From assembly GCA_041287865.1 (NCBI GenBank), contig JBGGMV010000092.1, positions 1-64,000 of the forward strand: DNA of 64,000 nt. The letters run 5' to 3'. A program made the position numbers and the translations under genes. The notes beneath the pieces are model-generated. The model ran no database searches and was not told the DNA's origin. It saw nothing but the letters and a program-made list of their open reading frames with translations. Every line of letters begins with the position of its first letter. The first letter of the stretch is position 1. This document shows, one piece after another, positions 59,775-64,000 of this stretch. This DNA comes from JAPWJZ01 sp041287865 (lineage in GTDB: Bacteria; Pseudomonadota; Alphaproteobacteria; Micavibrionales; UBA2020).

Positions 59775-60365
59775 TTAAGGCCTTGGAGTCTTTGGCGCAG
59801 CGCCGGGCGAAGGTTTTGCATCGCGTAAGTCAAGAACCAGCTGGCGGATTTCCTTCAGCGATTCTGTCATGAAATGGCGCTGGTTTTCGCGGTAGGCGAT
59901 TTCGAGGTTCTGATCATCGATCGGATGTTTCTTGCGCCAGTAGTCGAGCGATTCACGCGTGAGCGGTTTATAGGTCGCATCAAAATCGCGTTCGGCGACT
60001 TCCAGCACCTTCAGCACGTCTTCGAAGGCAGAAAGACGCCCGTCTGTCTTTGCTTCCGGCGAGCGCACAAGGTCACTGGCCACGCCCAGCACCTGACGCG
60101 GGTCTTTCGCCTGATACCTGCCGCTGACGCGGCTGAAAACTTCTTTCAGCGATTTATCGTCTTTCAAATCGGTCACAGCATAGATAGCGAAAGCGGGGGC
60201 GCGGAAGGTTTCCTGCAGTTGCATGTAGTCGGGCAGGCTCATGGGGCTTTCCTTGCCCTTGACGAATTCCTGGCTCCAGAGTGCTTTCTCGCGCATCTTT
60301 TCGGTGAGGGCTTTCTGGATTTCTTCCAGCGCATTGTTACGTTCTTCGCGGAATTTGCGGTCCAT
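59775..60365 (-). CDS. Helical protein, unknown
   Basis: A 196-residue charged, mainly helical protein that I do not recognise. No signal peptide, membrane helix or catalytic motif is visible. The N-terminal 40 residues look like a coiled coil (REERNNALEEIQKALTEKMR), and the C-terminus is Pro-rich (PSPGAAPKTPRP). It follows the Fe-S scaffold-like gene by 9 bases, so it may belong to that operon (cysS to here on the minus strand). Confidence 0.6.
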   Translation of the reverse strand: MDRKFREERNNALEEIQKALTEKMREKALWSQEFVKGKESPMSLPDYMQLQETFRAPAFAIYAVTDLKDDKSLKEVFSRVSGRYQAKDPRQVLGVASDLVRSPEAKTDGRLSAFEDVLKVLEVAERDFDATYKPLTRESLDYWRKKHPIDDQNLEIAYRENQRHFMTESLKEIRQLVLDLRDAKPSPGAAPKTPRP

Positions 60366-60374
60366 GGTGTCTTC

Positions 60375-60815
60375 CTATTTCTTGCTGTTGAATGCTTTTT
60401 CCACCGCTTCGAACGGCAGCATAATGGCGTTGTGGCGGGCTTTGTAATCTTTGACGGGGGCGAGGATGATGAGTTTTTCCCAGTCGCCGGTCGGAATGAC
60501 GGGTTTGCCGTCGAGCATTTCCTCGAGGTCTTCGCCGGCCATGGCGACATCGTGACGCGTTTTGCCGATGATGGCCTTGGCCATGACAGCGACGACGGAA
60601 CGGGTGAGAGCGCAGGCCTCGACCTCGAAACCGAAGCCGGTGATGATGTCGCCATCCAGCTTCAGCTGCACGGTAACTTCGCTGCCGCAGATGGGGCTGA
60701 CGGCTTTCGCTTCACGGTCCGGATTGTCGAGCGGCTTGGGCAGCGCTGCCTGCCCGGAGAGCTTGATTAGCTCTTCGTTGTAGAAGGCGACGGCGCTGTC
60801 GTCACCCAAATCCAT
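60375..60815 (-). CDS. IscU/NifU-like iron-sulphur scaffold protein
   Basis: A 146-residue protein with the NifU/IscU N-terminal fold. Two of the cluster-binding Cys positions are present (AVSPICGSEVTV and EVEACALTRSVVAVMAKAI). At the third position, where IscU has Cys, the sequence reads ARHNAIMLPFEA, with no Cys. It may still bind a metal or act in cluster delivery. It follows the zinc-finger gene directly. Confidence 0.75.
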   Translation of the reverse strand: MDLGDDSAVAFYNEELIKLSGQAALPKPLDNPDREAKAVSPICGSEVTVQLKLDGDIITGFGFEVEACALTRSVVAVMAKAIIGKTRHDVAMAGEDLEEMLDGKPVIPTGDWEKLIILAPVKDYKARHNAIMLPFEAVEKAFNSKK

Positions 60816-61022
60816 TTACGCCGCACCGCGCGATTTATAGGGCTTGGCGCCGATCTGGTTGTGCTTGGTGAACAGGCGGTCGCAATAGCCGCAGGTCACT
60901 TCTTCCTGACCATCAAACGTGTAATAGACCTTCGGATGCCCCAGCGCGCCGGAGCCGCCGTTGCAGGAAATCTGGTGCAGTTCTTTCGGCACAAACAGAA
61001 TTTCGGGGTGTTTGGTTGTCAT
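60816..61022 (-). CDS. CHCC zinc-finger protein
   Basis: A 68-residue protein of the zf-CHCC family, related to the NDUFS6 accessory subunit of complex I. The metal ligands are ISCNGGSGALGHPKVYY (Cys, His) and VTCGYCDRLF (two Cys). The family is small and common in alphaproteobacteria. It lies between cysS and the Fe-S scaffold-like gene with short gaps. Confidence 0.88.
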   Translation of the reverse strand: MTTKHPEILFVPKELHQISCNGGSGALGHPKVYYTFDGQEEVTCGYCDRLFTKHNQIGAKPYKSRGAA

Positions 61023-61032
61023 TGTCGTCTCC

Positions 61033-62445
61033 TTAAACAGCTTTCTTGTACCACGAGGTTCCCTCGGGCCTATCTTTCAGCAACAGGCCGTCCTGCGCCA
61101 GAATGTCCCGGATCTGGTCGGCTTCCTGCCATTTTTTCTCGCGGCGCAGCACTTCGCGCTTGATCACCAGTTCTTCCTGCGCGCGGGTCAATTCCGGTTT
61201 CGCCAGCGTCGCGCCGCCAAGGCCTAGCGCACTGTCGGCGGCATCGAGCACTGCCAGCTTGTCGGGCACGGGCAGCGTTTCATCGCGCAAGGCCTCCCAC
61301 AGCACCGAAAGCGCAATCGGGGAATTTAAATCATCCTGCATCGCTTCGTCGATCTTCTTGACGATGCCCTTTGCCGTGGCCGAGAGCTGCGCGGCGACAG
61401 GATATTGGGCACGCCATTCATCCGCCTTGTGGCAGAGCGTATCGTAAGTGTTGCGCGCGGCATCCAGCGATTCAAAGCTGAAATTCAGCGAACCGCGATA
61501 ATGCGCCGTCAGGCAGAGATAGCGGTAATGTAGCGGGCTATAACCTGCATCGATCACGCGCTGCAGCGTCATGAAGTCGCCTTTCGACTTCGACATCTTG
61601 CCTTCGTCCATCAGCAGGAATTCGCCGTGCAGCCAGTAGTTGACCCATTTGTGGCCATGGCACGCTTCGCTTTGCGCGATTTCATTCGTGTGGTGGACGG
61701 GGATATGGTCGATGCCGCCGCAGTGGATGTCAATCAGGTCACCCAGATATTTCGTGGCCATGGCCGAGCATTCGATATGCCAGCCGGGGAAGCCTTCGCC
61801 ATAGGCGCTTGCCCATTTCATGATCTGGTTCGGATATTTCGAGCCCTGCAGCGTGAACCACAGGACAAAATCCGTCGGGTTACGCTTGTTGGCATCCGCA
61901 TCGACGCGCGCCTCGGCCAGCTGCGCTTCAGGCAGGCGAGCGAAATCGGCATAAGCGGGGAATTTCGCCGTATCGAAATAGACGTTCGGCTGATTGCCGC
62001 CGGCCTTGTAAGCGAAACCTTTTTTCTCCAGCGTTTCGACCATGCCCAGCATCTCGGCGATATGTTCCGTCGCGCGGCAGACGATATGCGGGCGCAAGAT
62101 GCCAAGCTTGCGGCAATCGTCGAAGAAAGCTTCTTCATAGAACTTCGCAATTTCCCAGGGCGATTTTTTCTCGCGGGCGGAGGCGATGGCCATTTTATCC
62201 TCGCCCTCGTCAGCGTCGGATTGCAAATGGCCGACGTCGGTGATGTTCATCACATGCGTCAGGCCGAAGCCCGAACGCGCGAGCGTGCGGCGCAGCAGGT
62301 CTTCGAAAACGTAAGTACGCAGGTTGCCGATATGGGCGAAGTTATAAACCGTGGGCCCGCAGCAATAGAGCTTCACGTTCGCGGCGTCGATCGGCTTGAA
62401 ATCTTCCTTGCGCCTGTTGAGCGTATTGAAAAGCTGCAGCGCCAT
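61033..62445 (-). CDS. cysS: Cysteinyl-tRNA synthetase
   Basis: A 470-residue class I synthetase. The HIGH-type motif is VYNFAHIGNLRTYVFED, zinc ligands are in LYCCGPTVYN, GWHIECSAMA and HCGGIDHIPVHHTNE, and the KMSKS loop is EGKMSKSKGDFM. It charges tRNA-Cys. Length and motifs are complete. It abuts the Smr-like gene upstream. Confidence 0.95.
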   Translation of the reverse strand: MALQLFNTLNRRKEDFKPIDAANVKLYCCGPTVYNFAHIGNLRTYVFEDLLRRTLARSGFGLTHVMNITDVGHLQSDADEGEDKMAIASAREKKSPWEIAKFYEEAFFDDCRKLGILRPHIVCRATEHIAEMLGMVETLEKKGFAYKAGGNQPNVYFDTAKFPAYADFARLPEAQLAEARVDADANKRNPTDFVLWFTLQGSKYPNQIMKWASAYGEGFPGWHIECSAMATKYLGDLIDIHCGGIDHIPVHHTNEIAQSEACHGHKWVNYWLHGEFLLMDEGKMSKSKGDFMTLQRVIDAGYSPLHYRYLCLTAHYRGSLNFSFESLDAARNTYDTLCHKADEWRAQYPVAAQLSATAKGIVKKIDEAMQDDLNSPIALSVLWEALRDETLPVPDKLAVLDAADSALGLGGATLAKPELTRAQEELVIKREVLRREKKWQEADQIRDILAQDGLLLKDRPEGTSWYKKAV

Positions 62446-62772
62446 TCAGTGCGGCTTCCCGACAAACTTGAACGTCACGAACAAGCCGCCCGATTCAGGC
62501 AGCATGACCGGCACGGCGGTTTCGACATAGCCGTTGTGCTTTTCGATCTTGAAGTAACGCGCGACGGGCTGGAACAGCGTTTCCCCCTGCCCCGGCTTGG
62601 CGGGGTCGAAGCGCACGTACAAGGTTTTGGCGGAGGTTTTCTTGCAGAATTTGACCGTATGGTCGAGCGTATGCAACGCGTCCTGCCGCTCCATGCCGCG
62701 CAGGTCGACTTTTACTTCTGCGGCATCGAGGCCTTCCGGCGCCGGGCCCTTCATCTGGTCGAAAATACTCAT
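62446..62772 (-). CDS. Smr-domain-like small protein
   Basis: A 108-residue protein, starting at the ATG at 62772 (alternative 62790). The core VKVDLRGMERQDALHTLDHT and TLYVRFDPAKPGQGETLFQP has the pattern of a Smr domain (DLRG then the G-x-G loop), which in other proteins cuts or binds branched nucleic acids. The cysS gene starts directly after it. Function here is open. Confidence 0.6.
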   Translation of the reverse strand: MSIFDQMKGPAPEGLDAAEVKVDLRGMERQDALHTLDHTVKFCKKTSAKTLYVRFDPAKPGQGETLFQPVARYFKIEKHNGYVETAVPVMLPESGGLFVTFKFVGKPH

Positions 62773-62878
62773 CTTTTTCTCCGCTGCCATGCTAGCCCAG
62801 TGGTCGCTTCTTTACAACATCGGTAGGCCCCTGTAACTTGCGCCTCAAGTGGTTTTATTTCAACAGGCGGGGCTTAAA

Positions 62879-64000
62879 ATGACCAAACATTTCGACCTAA
62901 TCCTGAAGGGCGGGCGGGTGGTAACCCCGGGCGGCATTGTCGAGACCGATGTCGCGGTGGAAGGTGGCCGGATTGTCGCGCTGGGCGATTTTACCAGCGG
63001 TATCGCTAAGGATGTGGTGGACTGCAAGGGCCTGCATGTGATGCCGGGCGTGATCGACACGCAGGTGCATTTCCGCGAACCCGGGTTGACGCATAAAGAA
63101 GACCTTTCCACCGGCACGCTGTCGGCCATCGCGGGTGGCGTGACCACCGTGTTCGAAATGCCAAATACCGACCCGCTGACCATCACCGGCGGCGCATTGC
63201 ATGACAAGCTGCACCGCGCGGCGGAAAAAGCCTTTTGCGATTACGCCTTCTTTGCGGGCGGCTGTGCGGAGAACGCGCATATCATCGGCGAGCTGGAAAA
63301 GATGCCCGGCTGCTGCGGCGTGAAAATTTTCATGGGATCATCGACCGGCGCATTGCTGGCTGCACAGGACGAAGTGATTTTGAAGATCCTGAAAAACGGC
63401 ACGCGCCGCGTGGCGCTACATGCCGAAGACGAAGACCGTCTGAAATCGCGCAAGCATATCGCCGAGAGCAGCCACGACGTAAAAGACCACCCCGTCTGGC
63501 GCGATGCGGAATGCGCGTTGAAAGCCACCACGCGCGCGGTGAAACTGGCGCGCGAAGCCGGCCGTCGCATCCACCTGCTGCATGTGACATCGGGCGATGA
63601 AATGGCGTTTTTACGCGATCACAAAGACATTGCGACGATTGAGACGACACCGCAGCACCTGACGCTCTCCGCGCCCGAATGCTACGAACGGTTGGGAACA
63701 AAGGCGCAAATGAACCCGCCGATCCGCACCAAGGAACATACCGACGCGCTCTGGCGCGCGGTGATCGACGGCACGGTTGACGTTCTGGGATCAGACCATG
63801 CGCCACATACACTGGAGGAAAAGGCGAAGGAATATCCTGCTTCGCCGTCCGGCATGACGGGCGTGCAGACGATGCTCTGCATCATGCTCGACCACGTGAA
63901 CGCGGGCAAACTGCCGCTGGAGCGCGTGGCCGACCTGCTGGCCCATGCGCCGCAGCGCGTCTACCAGATCGCGCGCAAGGGGCGCATCGCGGCGGGCTAT
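62879..64000 (+). CDS. pyrC: Dihydroorotase (3' end beyond the window)
   Basis: An open frame of 374 codons that runs off the window end. It is a cyclic amidohydrolase: DTQVHFREPG near residue 60 (the alphaproteobacterial variant with Gln in place of the first His), the carboxylated Lys region GVKIFMGSSTG, then VALHAEDED, IHLLHVTSGDE and GSDHAPHTLEEK. It closes carbamoyl aspartate to dihydroorotate in pyrimidine synthesis; allantoinase is a less likely reading. The ATG at 62879 has AGGCGGGG upstream. Confidence 0.88.
   Translation, partial: MTKHFDLILKGGRVVTPGGIVETDVAVEGGRIVALGDFTSGIAKDVVDCKGLHVMPGVIDTQVHFREPGLTHKEDLSTGTLSAIAGGVTTVFEMPNTDPLTITGGALHDKLHRAAEKAFCDYAFFAGGCAENAHIIGELEKMPGCCGVKIFMGSSTGALLAAQDEVILKILKNGTRRVALHAEDEDRLKSRKHIAESSHDVKDHPVWRDAECALKATTRAVKLAREAGRRIHLLHVTSGDEMAFLRDHKDIATIETTPQHLTLSAPECYERLGTKAQMNPPIRTKEHTDALWRAVIDGTVDVLGSDHAPHTLEEKAKEYPASPSGMTGVQTMLCIMLDHVNAGKLPLERVADLLAHAPQRVYQIARKGRIAAGY

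Overview
This GC-rich, gene-dense window reads as chromosome of a Gram-negative alphaproteobacterium. Supporting signs are the lptC-lptA-lptB / rpoN / hpf / ptsN neighbourhood next to kdsD, an hsp20-DUF1150 pair, a tesA-ybbA-ybbP trio, a DTQVH-type dihydroorotase, and many ATGA or TGATG stop-start overlaps. The many small ankyrin proteins and the number of unrecognised conserved-looking proteins suggest a poorly characterised lineage (Micavibrio-like or Rhodospirillales-related is a guess; the sequence alone does not settle it). No transposase, CRISPR array, rRNA or plasmid/phage replication gene is visible.

Layout. 1-7.4 kb: ankyrin proteins, an ABC exporter, then a minus-strand operon of DUF1285, a CoA-type Nudix hydrolase and CCA-adding enzyme. 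7.5-8.9 kb: a stand-alone AIPR-family (abortive-infection type) gene with its own promoter and terminator. 9-12.6 kb: a membrane-anchored unknown, MoxR ATPase and another unknown. 12.6-19.1 kb: thpR, tesA divergent from ybbA-ybbP, and two Bax-inhibitor-1 paralogues. 19.2-23.2 kb: a sigma-54 activator, tRNA-Ala with a partial 3' duplicate, an HU-like protein, a small helix-turn-helix protein and unknowns. 23.4-31.9 kb: DUF898 and M48 membrane proteins, acyl-CoA dehydrogenase with a divergent TetR regulator, fructosamine-kinase-like protein, LMW phosphatase and mnmC. 31.9-33.7 kb: a four-gene operon of small soluble proteins that all end in the same short tail. 33.7-43.3 kb: VanX-like dipeptidase, peptide ABC importer lacking its ATPases, alcohol dehydrogenase, alanine dehydrogenase, ornithine aminotransferase. 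43.3-49.2 kb: paralogous membrane proteins, PmbA, a receiver/degenerate-GGDEF protein, tRNA-Leu, short RNase D. 49.2-58.9 kb: two tailed ankyrin genes, kdsD-lptCAB, a TelA-like/coiled-coil protein and an RNase-AS-like exonuclease inserted before rpoN-hpf-ptsN, and another tailed ankyrin gene. 58.9-64 kb: DUF1150-hsp20 with a ROSE-type thermometer, Fe-S scaffold, zinc-finger protein, cysS, Smr-like protein and a dihydroorotase cut by the window end.

The most striking signal is a shared C-terminal motif (hydrophobic, T/N/Q, V/I, x, K, P, L/I, K/R/Q/S, L/I/Y/W) that ends seven otherwise different small cytosolic-looking proteins: two helical paralogues, a thioredoxin-like protein, a 77-residue helical protein and three ankyrin proteins. 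Four of them form one operon. This looks like a common docking or sorting tail and may mark an undescribed system. A second shared motif (KAM-I-x-AA-x-x-AGS-S/T-L type) links two of these proteins to the coiled-coil protein inserted between lptB and rpoN.

Start codons were moved inward where spacing to the upstream gene, a Shine-Dalgarno sequence or family length favoured it. All family calls are from reading the protein sequence; no database search was run.
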